Source: an uncultured Bacilli bacterium
GTDB taxonomy: Bacteria; Bacillota_I; Bacilli_A; ML615J-28; CAG-313
Assembly: GCA_934098295.1 (NCBI GenBank)
Contig: CAKONV010000008.1
Location: 12,993-76,992, forward strand
DNA length: 64,000 bases
Direction: 5' to 3'
Position numbers and translations under genes: made by a program
Part shown: piece by piece, positions 24,472 through 32,018 of the stretch
Numbering within the stretch: position 1 is the stretch's first letter
Layout of the letters: each line of letters begins with the position of its first letter
The notes under the pieces: generated by a model
Told to the model about the DNA's origin: nothing
Database searches by the model: none
Seen by the model: only the letters and a program-made list of their open reading frames with translations

Positions 24472-24612
24472 CCGATATATCTTAATTTGCCGCACCAGTT
24501 AGTTGCGACATTTTTTTAAATGCTTTATCCCCATTTTTATCATCTATTTCTTTTAATATTGTATATTCAAATAATTTATAAATATCTTAGCCATAATAAC
24601 ATGAAAACAAAA

Positions 24613-24650
24613 AATAAGTCTTTTATCACATGATTAATAAAAGACTTATT
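24613..24650 (-). terminator. Terminator after the Fic gene / tRNA remnant
   Basis: AATAAGTCTTTTAT / ATAAAAGACTTATT, 14-bp stem with a T-run on the minus strand. The rest of 24472-24612 shows no gene. Confidence 0.8.
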
Positions 24651-24667
24651 AATTTACTTTAATGGTG
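24634..24667. repeat. 34-bp direct repeat, distal copy (possible attR-like site)
   Basis: 31 of 34 bases equal those at 27162-27195, which span the 3' end and terminator of tRNA-Glu. Beyond the repeat this copy continues (24663-24685) as CACCTGCACCA preceded by TTCTGAT on the minus strand, which looks like a tRNA acceptor/T-arm remnant. Confidence 0.6.
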
Positions 24668-24712
24668 CAGGTGATGAAATCAGAATAACATAAGTATTAA
24701 CACATTAATTAT

Positions 24713-25819
24713 TTAATCAGTAAACCCAATATCTGAAACTTTTAAACTAGAATATTTATCAGATAATTTATAACTAGTTATTCTAGTTGTTCCACCATTA
24801 GGTATTAATATTCCCTTATTGACCCATTCTACCATCCATTTAGAAATAGCCCTTGAAGTTACACCAAATAAAGATGCTAATTCTTTGTTTTTTAATATTG
24901 TTACATTGTTTTCTAAACAATATCTTATCATTACCAAATCTTTTTTTGATAATCCATTTAAAACATTACTCGTATCTTTATTTGATGCTTCCTTAGCTTG
25001 ATAATATATATTTTCTGAATTTAAAGACATAATTTTACAAAAATATTCAAGCCAAATTTCTAAATGTGGTGGATTCTCTCTTCCATCATAAAATAATGCA
25101 GGAAGTCCCATTTGTAATGAATCATAATATCCATCAAGATCACTCATATAATATTCTTCAAAAGAGTTAAAGCCTTTAAAATCATAATCTTTAATCATTA
25201 GAATATATGTAGCAATAGCTCTTGATGTACGTCCATTACCATTAGTAAATGGATGAATACTTACAAATGCATAACTTGTTATTGCAGCTAAAATTGGAGC
25301 AGGTAAATTTTGATTATTATAATACCAAGTGATGAGCTCGTCAATTAATGGTTCAACATCACACCATTCTGGTGGAATATATTCTGCACGTTTAGTTTTA
25401 TCATCGTATACAGCAAACAAAACTCCTGGTGGAGTAGGGCCCCTAAATTCAATTCTTTTTAGTTTTCCATTTTTTTCAATAATATCATGTAATTGGAATA
25501 TTAATTCTTTCGATAAGGGTGTATTTTTAGTTTTTTCTTCTTCTAGAAAAGAAAGTGCATCCCAGTAATTTTGCACTTCTACTTCAGCAGAAAGTTTGTT
25601 ACTTTGATTCTTTTGATTAATTACATTTTCAACTTGTTTTAAAGATAATACATTTCCTTCTATACTTGTAGAAAAATGTGTTTTTTTAAGTTTAGCATCA
25701 TACATTAATTTTTGTTTTGTTCTAGTTGGTAAATATAAATATTCCAAAGCCGTTTTATACTTTTCAATATTTAATAAATAACTAACAAGTTCATTTGTAT
25801 ATTTAAACTCTAATTTCAT
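24713..25819 (-). CDS. Fic/DOC-domain protein (probable AMP-transferase) with C-terminal winged helix
   Basis: 368 aa from ATG 25819 (GGAG 8 nt upstream). N-terminal Fic_N region with the auto-inhibitory motif THFSTSIEGN (S/TxxxEGN), then the catalytic core VSIHPFTNGNGRTSRAIATY, matching HPFx(D/N)GNGRxxR. The flap region PPGVLFAVYDD and YIPPEW fits. Residues ~290-350 form a winged helix: VTILKNKELASLFGVTSRAI and SKWMVEWVNKGILI. Fic proteins of this type AMPylate proteins or themselves; the HTH and the three-box promoter suggest autoregulation. No antitoxin gene is needed since the inhibitory motif is in cis. Confidence 0.93.
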   Translation of the reverse strand: MKLEFKYTNELVSYLLNIEKYKTALEYLYLPTRTKQKLMYDAKLKKTHFSTSIEGNVLSLKQVENVINQKNQSNKLSAEVEVQNYWDALSFLEEEKTKNTPLSKELIFQLHDIIEKNGKLKRIEFRGPTPPGVLFAVYDDKTKRAEYIPPEWCDVEPLIDELITWYYNNQNLPAPILAAITSYAFVSIHPFTNGNGRTSRAIATYILMIKDYDFKGFNSFEEYYMSDLDGYYDSLQMGLPALFYDGRENPPHLEIWLEYFCKIMSLNSENIYYQAKEASNKDTSNVLNGLSKKDLVMIRYCLENNVTILKNKELASLFGVTSRAISKWMVEWVNKGILIPNGGTTRITSYKLSDKYSSLKVSDIGFTD

Positions 25820-25838
25820 ATTTATCATCTCCACATAT

Positions 25839-25867
25839 ATTATAACAAAATAAGGAACAGAAATCAA
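25839..25867 (-). promoter_or_regulatory. Promoter of the Fic gene
   Basis: TTGATT (25862-25867), 17-nt spacer, TATAAT (25839-25844) on the minus strand. Confidence 0.7.
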
Positions 25868-25894
25868 TTATTTCGTTCCTTATTCGTTCCTTAT
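25850..25894. promoter_or_regulatory. Three-box operator over the Fic promoter
   Basis: The 9-mer ATAAGGAAC occurs on the plus strand at 25850-25858 (inside the -10/-35 spacer) and, inverted as GTTCCTTAT, at 25875-25883 and 25886-25894 (just upstream of -35, 11-bp spacing). All three are exact matches. Confidence 0.65.
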
Positions 25895-26046
25895 TTTTCT
25901 TTATATGTTCTCTATTTTATTTTTAAAGAATTTATTTAATTTTTAATATGCCTTAATTTTCTTACCTGTATAAAATTTTTTAAAATTTACTTATTGGAAA
26001 TGTAAAGCATTTTGTTTAAGAGATTTGTGGTATTATTTAATATCTT

Positions 26047-26828
26047 TTACATTTCATTTACTTTGCCCAAAATATTCTGATAAATTTCCAAATTATTATA
26101 TTGTTTAAAAATATTATCAATCAATTCTTTTAAAATATTTTTTTTAAATCTCTTAATACAGATGAGTAGCCACAAATACCAGTACATCCAATCTGATTCA
26201 TAAATGGAGTTTCAATAATATGAGGCTTAAAATTAATAGTATAATCTACTGCTCTTAAAATATTATTAAAACAATTAATAACAGCATCTTCTTTATTAGT
26301 TGTTTTTATTTCTAATTTTGCCATTTCAATATTATCCATTTGTGAATATAAATCTATTAAACATTGTGTTGCATTTATTCTAATATTATTATTTGTTGAT
26401 TTTTCTAAAATATTTTCTGCAATTTTAACTATTTTATTTGAGTACTTAATTGTATTTGTAACTATATTTATTGTATCCATAATACTAATTAAACAAACTT
26501 TAACTTCTTCATTATTAGGTGATTTCTTATATGCTTCTTGCCATAACTTTAGTTCATTTTCATAATCATTATTCATAGCATATTGATCTACTTGTTTTTT
26601 TAATTCTTTAACATACTCATCTTGTTTGATATTTTCAACTCCTAATAATTCATCTACTGTTACTTCAAAAATATTTGCGATAAATGGCAGTAATGAAATA
26701 TCAGGATATGTTAATGACTGTTCCCATCTTGATATAGACTTTGATGTTGTACCTAATAATTCAGCTTATTCCTCTTGAGTCATTTTCTTTGTTATTCTTA
26801 AACTTTTAATATTATTTCCTAAATTCAT
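26047..26828 (-). pseudogene. XRE-family regulator with C-terminal helical repeats, broken
   Basis: Starts at ATG 26828 (AAGGAGAAA upstream): MNLGNNIKSLRITKKMTQEE, then TAA at codon 21 (26766-26768) in place of a probable Gln, then AELLGTTSKSISRWEQSLTY and PDISLLPFIANIFEVTVDEL, a typical HTH. After ~120 codons of TPR-like helices the frame stops at 26130 in an A8 run; shifting by one base there restores KNILKELIDNIFKQYNNLEI to a stop at 26047. So one nonsense codon and one frameshift. A reinitiated product from 26576 would lack the HTH. Confidence 0.8.
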
Positions 26829-26992
26829 ATATTTTCTCCTTAATTATATATTGAAATGGCCAATTACACTAATATTATAATATTAATTAATAACATTCTC
26901 CACCCCACAAACAAGGATAACTATTCTCATTTCTTGGGAATTATTCTCACCATAGCATAAAACCTACTTTATTTTCACCATTATCTCTTTTA

Positions 26993-27049
26993 GGTTCAAG
27001 TCTCGTAAGAACTAAAGGTTCGACACCCGTAAGACAATAGTTCAAGTCC
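26993..27049 (+). repeat. Three spaced tRNA T-arm-like motifs
   Basis: GGTTCAAGTC (26993), GGTTCGACAC (27017) and AGTTCAAGTC (27039) follow each other at 24- and 22-bp steps, each followed by a C-rich CGT segment. They resemble tRNA T-loop sequences but no cloverleaf can be built. This is the only structure I see in the gene-free stretch 26829-27161; an open frame of 67 codons here on the minus strand has no ribosome site. Confidence 0.4.
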
Positions 27050-27149
27050 GTGGTCAGTCTCCCTAGGTATACTGAACAAAAAGTTGCATGAATAAGTAAA
27101 AAAAGAGGATATTCTAACCTTTTTTGGCCAAAACACCCTTTAAAATGCA

Positions 27150-27177
27150 AAAAAATAAGCCTTAATAGAAGACTTAT
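27150..27177 (-). terminator. Terminator of the tRNA-Ser/tRNA-Glu unit
   Basis: ATAAGTCTT-CTATT-AAGGCTTAT followed by seven T on the minus strand. Confidence 0.8.
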
Positions 27178-27195
27178 CGATTTACTTTAATGGTG
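27162..27195. repeat. 34-bp direct repeat at the tRNA-Glu 3' end (possible attL-like site)
   Basis: Covers the CCA end of tRNA-Glu and part of its terminator; partner of 24634-24667 with three mismatches. The bracketed ~2.5 kb carries the Fic gene and the XRE pseudogene. Confidence 0.6.
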
Positions 27196-27267
27196 ATCCG
27201 GACGGGATTCGAACCCGTGAATGCATGCGTGAAAGGCATGTGAGTTAAGCCGCTTCTCCACCGGACC
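27191..27267 (-). tRNA. tRNA-Glu (UUC)
   Basis: GGTCCGG ... CCGGATC acceptor stem, anticodon arm CATGC-CTTTCAC-GCATG with anticodon TTC, T-arm CGGGTTCGAATCCCG, encoded CCA. Confidence 0.95.
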
Positions 27268-27277
27268 TTAAAAAAAA

Positions 27278-27368
27278 TGGCGGAGTAAAAGGGATTTGAA
27301 CCCTTGCACCAGTTTCCCAGTCTACGCACTTAGCAGGCGCGCCTCTTCAGCCTCTTGAGTATTACTCC
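27278..27368 (-). tRNA. tRNA-Ser (GCU)
   Basis: GGAGTAA ... TTACTCC acceptor, anticodon GCT in CCTGCTAAG, long variable arm GACTGGGAAACTGG, T-arm AGGGTTCAAATCCCT, discriminator G and encoded CCA; 91 nt. Confidence 0.95.
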
Positions 27369-27478
27369 AACGCTTTTATATTATACTAAATTAATCCAAA
27401 AAAGTCAAACAATTTGAAAAAATTATGCATATTTTTAACTTTTTTAATTAATAATATAATAAGAAAGGAAGATTAATT

Positions 27479-27811
27479 ATGCCAAAGTTAAAATGTAAAG
27501 CAGAAAATTGTGCATACAATTATGATTGGTTATGTCGAAAAAATACTATTGACGTTGATGGTCCTAGTTCTAAGTGTAAAAATCAAACTTGCTGCAAAAG
27601 TTTTTGTGATAAGTCCGATAATTCTTTAGACACAGAATTTGCAACATTTGATAGAATGCCATCTATTCATACAGAAATCTATTGTGATGCCGTAAATTGT
27701 GTTTATGAAAAAAATCAAAAGTGTTTTGCAGATCGAGTTGAAATTCTTAATGATGGTAAAACTGATAAGGAACATTACACTCATTGTCAAACTTTTGAAC
27801 CTATTGATTAA
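27479..27811 (+). CDS. Protein with two DUF1540 cysteine-rich domains
   Basis: 110 aa, ribosome site AAGGAAG. Two similar units: LKCKAENCAYNYDWLCRKNT to CKNQTCCKSF (1-~43) and IYCDAVNCVYEKNQKCFADR to HYTHCQTF (~65-108), each with the DUF1540 spacing of four cysteines, probably a metal-binding fold. Function of the family is unknown. Single-gene unit between the tRNAs and the thioredoxin-like pair. Confidence 0.85.
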   Translation: MPKLKCKAENCAYNYDWLCRKNTIDVDGPSSKCKNQTCCKSFCDKSDNSLDTEFATFDRMPSIHTEIYCDAVNCVYEKNQKCFADRVEILNDGKTDKEHYTHCQTFEPID

Positions 27812-27836
27812 AAGTGGTAATACCACTTTTATTTTT
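27810..27836 (+). terminator. Terminator of the DUF1540 gene
   Basis: AAAAGTGGT-AAT-ACCACTTTT followed by ATTTTT; overlaps the stop codon. Confidence 0.85.
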
Positions 27837-27845
27837 ACATAATTG

Positions 27846-27874
27846 TTGAAATATCTGTGAAAGTGTGATATACT
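27846..27874 (+). promoter_or_regulatory. Promoter of the thioredoxin-like pair
   Basis: TTGAAA (27846-27851), 17-nt spacer, TATACT (27869-27874). Confidence 0.7.
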
Positions 27875-27906
27875 AAGTGTATATATGAGAAAGTAGGTTT
27901 ATAAAA

Positions 27907-28377
27907 ATGAAAAAGTATTTATTTTTGTTTTTGACTTTACTTTGTATGATAAACTTAGCTTCTTGTAAGAAAAAAAGCATTACTTATAATGATTTAGAAA
28001 AAGTTACTTATGAAAATATATTATCTCTTCCAAAGGGCAAATATATTGTAGTTGCTTATCAAGCTAATTGTGAAAACTGTGATAAATTATTAGAATCTGT
28101 TCAAACATATTATGAATTTGCTAATAAACACAGTAGCGCAATGCCTATATATGCAATAAATGTTAACTTAGCTATTAATAAGAAAATGCTTTTATCAAGT
28201 AGTGATAGTTATCCTTCTAATATGGTTGGTACAACCAAATATACAAACATTAAAGTCAAAGCAACTCCAAGTATTATGGTCATCAGTAATGGTAAGTTAG
28301 AAAAAGTAATTTCTGATTACAATACCAAAACACCTGTTAGTGATGCACAAAAATACTTTGAAGAATTGATGAAATAG
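27907..28377 (+). CDS. Thioredoxin-like lipoprotein with CxxC
   Basis: 156 aa. Lipobox in LLCMINLASC (Cys~20). Thioredoxin fold signs: YIVVAYQANCENCDKLLESV with CENC at the start of the first helix, MPIYAINVNLA, and the cis-Pro loop KVKATPSIMVISNGKLE. Probably an extracytoplasmic thiol oxidoreductase tethered to the membrane. Its stop is 11 nt before the next gene, with which it forms an operon. Confidence 0.8.
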   Translation: MKKYLFLFLTLLCMINLASCKKKSITYNDLEKVTYENILSLPKGKYIVVAYQANCENCDKLLESVQTYYEFANKHSSAMPIYAINVNLAINKKMLLSSSDSYPSNMVGTTKYTNIKVKATPSIMVISNGKLEKVISDYNTKTPVSDAQKYFEELMK

Positions 28378-28387
28378 GAGTTTATTT

Positions 28388-28861
28388 ATGAAAAATGCTG
28401 TAACAAACAAGAAAAAAATTAATATTAATGATTTGATTATTTACATTGGTTTTGGTGTTATTACTCTTTTCGCAGTAGTTTTTACCTTGGTAGTATGTGC
28501 AAAACCTTTTAAAATAACTAAAATTGATAATATTAAAGAAGTTGATTATTCTGATTATGCTACCCAAAGTCCTAGTGAATATTATGTATATGTTTATGTA
28601 AATGATGTTCCTAGAGCTTCTTGGTATGAAAAAATTGTTATCGAATATGCTAACTATGCAAGATTAAACTCAGCTACTCCTATTTATGCCTATGACTATT
28701 ATTCTGGGCAAAACAAGCAAATAGCTTCATCTATTGCAACCACTGTCACAGTTGGTGAAAATGTTCCTTGTTTAATCAAAATTAAAAATGGTAAGGTTGA
28801 TAGTAAATATACTACCTGGACGAAGTTTAATAACGAATTGACTAAAGCAATGAACAAATAG
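28388..28861 (+). CDS. Membrane-anchored thioredoxin-fold protein lacking CxxC
   Basis: 157 aa. One membrane helix at ~17-40 (LIIYIGFGVITLFAVVFTLV) and an external domain related to the upstream protein: EYYVYVYVNDVPRASWYEKI, TPIYAYDYYS and ENVPCLIKIKNGKVDSKYT. Where the partner has CENC this one has VPRA, so it cannot do the same chemistry; only one Cys near the cis-Pro remains. Perhaps a partner subunit or binding protein for the CxxC lipoprotein. Confidence 0.7.
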   Translation: MKNAVTNKKKININDLIIYIGFGVITLFAVVFTLVVCAKPFKITKIDNIKEVDYSDYATQSPSEYYVYVYVNDVPRASWYEKIVIEYANYARLNSATPIYAYDYYSGQNKQIASSIATTVTVGENVPCLIKIKNGKVDSKYTTWTKFNNELTKAMNK

Positions 28862-28876
28862 AATAATGGTTTTTAA

Positions 28877-28915
28877 AATACTTTTACTTTTATTTAGAGT
28901 AAAAGTATTTTTTTT
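28877..28915 (+). terminator. Terminator of the thioredoxin-like operon
   Basis: ATACTTTTACTTT ... AGAGTAAAAGTAT with eight T. Confidence 0.85.
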
Positions 28916-28963
28916 GCATATATTTCTTCTTAATCGTTAATACTATTATTAAGAGGTGATGTT

Positions 28964-30394
28964 ATGAAAAAAATTATTATTATTGGTGGTGGAATTTCGG
29001 GACTTAGTGCCGGCATCAATGCTTTACTAAAAGGTAATAAAGTTACTATTTATGAAAAAAATGCTTGGGCTGGTGGCTGTTGTACTGGTTGGGTTAGAGA
29101 AGGCTACTATATAGACAACTGCATGCATTGGTTAACAGGAACTAATCAACATACAAAGGATTTTAAACTTTGGAAAAAACTCGGTGCAATTGATGAAACA
29201 AGTAATTTATATCAAGGAAAATATTTTTATCAATCAACATTTGAAAAAAAGACGATTAGCCTTGGTGTTGATACAGAACAATTACGACTTGATATGTTAG
29301 TTACATCTCCTAATGACCGCAAAGAAATTAATAAATTTATAAATACCATAAATTATATGATTAAAGCCAATAAACATGAAAATGCTATATCTGATTTAAT
29401 CAATAAAACTAGTTATTTAAAAGCCTATTTACATTATAATAAACTTTCTTTAGGTGATCTTGCAGCTCGATTTAAGCATCCATTATTAAAAAAGCTAATA
29501 ACCGATTATATACCTAAAGAATATTCTAGTTTAGCTTTACTTTGTGCTTATTCTATTTTTGCTAGTGGAAATGGTAAAGTATATTTAAAAGGTTCAAAAG
29601 CTTTTGCAGAAAATATATTAAATAGATATTTATCACTTGGTGGTGAAATTTATTTTAATTCTGAAGTTACTAGCTTAAAAGTAAATAATAATAAAATTGA
29701 AAATATATATGTAAATGGTAACGAAAAAACAGCTGATATATATATTTGTGCTTGTGATGCTAATTATTTGTTTGAACATATGCTGCCTAAAAAGTATATG
29801 CCTATACCTTTAGAAAAGAAATTTTCTAATCTTTCTAATTATCCTACTTATTCTGGATATCAAGCCGCTTTCTTAATTGATAAAAAAGATAATTGTATTA
29901 AAGATACTGTTGTTTTTGAAATACCTTCAACGAAAGTAGCAACAAGAAAAATTAATCGTCTCGTTTTAAAGGAATATTCCTACCTATACCCAAACAAAAA
30001 CAAAACTGTTTATCAAATTTTAGTACCACAAACAATGAGTGATTACAAGTACTGGGAAGAATTATACAAAACAAGCAATGAAGAGTATACAAAAACTAAG
30101 AATGAACTGGCTAATATTTTAAAAGAACATATATGTAATGAATTTCCGAAGTTAAAGAATTCCATTACATTACTTGATAGTTGGACTCCTCTTACTTATA
30201 ATAATTACTTTCATTCGTTCTGTGGATCATTTATGGGGTTCACTTTTACAAACAAAGCTTCCTTAAAGTCGCTTAGTCCTAAAGTACCTAATATATCTAA
30301 TCTTTATCTTGCATCATATTGGTTAAAACCTTATGCAGGACTACCTGTTGCATCTTCAATTGGTGAAAGTGTTGTTAAACATATAAAAGGGTGA
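28964..30394 (+). CDS. FAD-dependent oxidoreductase, phytoene-desaturase (CrtI)-like
   Basis: 476 aa. N-terminal FAD-binding motif MKKIIIIGGGISGLSAGINA, then VTIYEKNAWAGGCCTGW, and the C-terminal flavin motif NLYLASYWLKPYAGLPVASS. Length and layout match the CrtI/retinol-saturase group of NAD(P)-binding amine-oxidase-like proteins. No carotenoid genes are nearby, so the substrate cannot be inferred. Ribosome site AAGAGGTGAT; the stop codon is inside the terminator stem. Confidence 0.8.
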   Translation: MKKIIIIGGGISGLSAGINALLKGNKVTIYEKNAWAGGCCTGWVREGYYIDNCMHWLTGTNQHTKDFKLWKKLGAIDETSNLYQGKYFYQSTFEKKTISLGVDTEQLRLDMLVTSPNDRKEINKFINTINYMIKANKHENAISDLINKTSYLKAYLHYNKLSLGDLAARFKHPLLKKLITDYIPKEYSSLALLCAYSIFASGNGKVYLKGSKAFAENILNRYLSLGGEIYFNSEVTSLKVNNNKIENIYVNGNEKTADIYICACDANYLFEHMLPKKYMPIPLEKKFSNLSNYPTYSGYQAAFLIDKKDNCIKDTVVFEIPSTKVATRKINRLVLKEYSYLYPNKNKTVYQILVPQTMSDYKYWEELYKTSNEEYTKTKNELANILKEHICNEFPKLKNSITLLDSWTPLTYNNYFHSFCGSFMGFTFTNKASLKSLSPKVPNISNLYLASYWLKPYAGLPVASSIGESVVKHIKG

Positions 30395-30416
30395 GCATTT
30401 TGCTCACCCTTTTTAG
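30384..30416. terminator. Bidirectional terminator between the flavoprotein and cupin genes
   Basis: AAAAGGGTGAGC-ATTTT-GCTCACCCTTTTT; serves both convergent genes. Confidence 0.88.
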
Positions 30417-30733
30417 AATACTACAACTAACAACATTTTAAATTTTTCTTCACCCATAACAGCATGAGGATGACCAGCTGGCATTACAATTGATTGTCCT
30501 TCTGTTAAAAAGTAATCAGTGCCATCAATAGTTATTTTTCCTTTTCCGTCTAAACAAGTTACAAAAGCTTCACCATCTGATGAATGGGTACTAATTTCTT
30601 CCTCTTTATCAAATGAAAATAGTGTTATACTTACATGATGGTTTTGAACTAATGTTTTGCTGACAACTTGCCCATCTTGATAAGCTATTTGATCCTTTAA
30701 TGTTAATACTTCTTTTTTAGAAATGTTTTTCAT
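30413..30733 (-). CDS. Small cupin-domain protein
   Basis: 106 aa single cupin. Motif 1 STHSSDGEAFVTCLDGKGKI and motif 2 GQSIVMPAGHPHAVMG, with two His and one Glu expected to bind a metal. The length is standard for stand-alone cupins, whose roles range from sugar isomerases to sensors; none can be chosen here. Monocistronic. Confidence 0.85.
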   Translation of the reverse strand: MKNISKKEVLTLKDQIAYQDGQVVSKTLVQNHHVSITLFSFDKEEEISTHSSDGEAFVTCLDGKGKITIDGTDYFLTEGQSIVMPAGHPHAVMGEEKFKMLLVVVF

Positions 30734-30757
30734 TATGGTGAGATTAGTTTTAAAAAA

Positions 30758-30904
30758 CTAGTCTTTTTTATTTTTAACTCTTTTGGTTCTATTTCTTACA
30801 TATTTAACCAAAAAGAAAATAGTTGGAGAATTGTTCATATTTTCAAATCTAGTTATTTGTTGATGCATTACTCCCATTTTATCTGCAATTTCTTGTTGAG
30901 TGTA
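30758..30904 (-). pseudogene. C-terminal fragment of an XRE-type antitoxin/regulator
   Basis: Frame reads YTQQEIADKMGVMHQQITRF, then ENMNNSPTIFFLVKYV and a basic end. This is the recognition half of a HigA-like HTH. An in-frame TGA lies just upstream and no start codon or ribosome site is available, so it is a remnant between the cupin gene and tRNA-Gly. Confidence 0.55.
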
Positions 30905-30920
30905 TCATATATTTGCAAAG

Positions 30921-30956
30921 AAAAAAGGCTTGATAACATTTGTATCAAACCTTTTG
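30921..30956 (-). terminator. Terminator of tRNA-Gly
   Basis: AAGGTTTGATAC-AAAT-GTTATCAAGCCTT followed by TTTT on the minus strand. Confidence 0.8.
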
Positions 30957-30965
30957 ATTTTTTTA

Positions 30966-31040
30966 TGGAGCAGGTAACCGGAATCGAACCGGCATCTTCG
31001 CCATGGCAAGGCGGCATAATAGCCTTTATACTATACCTGC
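30966..31040 (-). tRNA. tRNA-Gly (GCC)
   Basis: GCAGGTA ... TACCTGC acceptor, anticodon loop TTGCCAT with anticodon GCC, T-arm CCGGTTCGATTCCGG, discriminator T and encoded CCA. Confidence 0.95.
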
Positions 31041-31137
31041 ATCACAAAAGCAATAATAGTATATCAAAAATTCGTTATCATTTCAAGTCTAATGCTTTTT
31101 AATTTTCAATCATACTATTTAATTGCTTTTATTTTTT

Positions 31138-31890
31138 TTAGTCTTCTTGTGGTTCCCAATTTACATTGTAGTAAACATCTTGAACATCTTCATCTTCTTC
31201 AAGCATGCCTAGTAAACGTTCAAATTGTTCTTTTTCTTTGTCGTTTGCAAAGTCTACCATGTTTTGAGTTTCCCATGTTACTTTATCAACAATAAAGTCT
31301 AAGTCAGCTTTAGCAGCAACTAAAGCGTTACGTACTTTAGTGTATTCTGAGAAATCAGCAACAATAGTAACAACTTCTTCACCAGTTTCTTCATCTTTTT
31401 CTGTGTAAGTATCTTTTGGATCGCAATCAGCATCAAGTAATGCCATTACTGCATCTTCTTCACTTAAACCTTTAAAAGAGAAAATTGCTAAATGTTGGAA
31501 TTGATAAGTTACACTACCACTCATAGCGATTTTTCCACCACATTTTTGTAATGCAACTTTGACAGCTGTTTGTGTACGATTGTGATTGTCAGTTAATGCT
31601 TCGATAACAAGTTGTGATTGTCCTGGTCCAAAACCTTCTAATAGTAATTCTGTATATGATGTTTGGTCAGCACCTTTTGCTTTATCGATAGCTCTTTTAA
31701 TAACATCAGCAGTAACTTGTTCCTTCTTTGCTTTTTCAATTGTTCTTTTTAATGTTTGATTCATGTCAGGGTCAGGAACGCCACCTTTAGCAGCCATAAA
31801 TATTAAACGGCTCCATTTGTTATTTAATTTTGATTTTGCAGCGGCAGTCTTAGCCATTGATGCTGCACGAACTTCATGTGCTCTACCCAT
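31138..31890 (-). CDS. YebC/PmpR-family protein
   Basis: 250 aa. Begins MGRAHEVRAASMAKTAAAKS and has LEGFGPGQSQLVIEALTDNH and the NRT motif, then an acidic C-terminal domain (EKDEETGEEVVTIVADFSEY). The MGRAHEVR start is that of the YeeN branch. The family includes transcription regulators and, as shown for several bacteria, factors that help ribosomes through difficult peptides. GGAGAAAT ribosome site; single gene. Confidence 0.9.
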   Translation of the reverse strand: MGRAHEVRAASMAKTAAAKSKLNNKWSRLIFMAAKGGVPDPDMNQTLKRTIEKAKKEQVTADVIKRAIDKAKGADQTSYTELLLEGFGPGQSQLVIEALTDNHNRTQTAVKVALQKCGGKIAMSGSVTYQFQHLAIFSFKGLSEEDAVMALLDADCDPKDTYTEKDEETGEEVVTIVADFSEYTKVRNALVAAKADLDFIVDKVTWETQNMVDFANDKEKEQFERLLGMLEEDEDVQDVYYNVNWEPQED

Positions 31891-32018
31891 AATATTTCTC
31901 CTTATTTAAATTTACTAACATATTATACCACTTTTATTATCTCATTAAAAGCAAATTGTATCATTTTTTTTATTTTTTTATGATTTTGTTGCATTTTAAA
32001 TTACAATTCACCTACATA

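Noticed and set aside
24663..24685. A functional tRNA gene
   Set aside because: Only an acceptor/T-arm-like piece is present; the T-stem does not pair and no other arm exists.
26947..27150. 67-codon ORF on the minus strand
   Set aside because: No ribosome site, odd composition, and it covers the T-arm-like repeats. Treated as non-coding.
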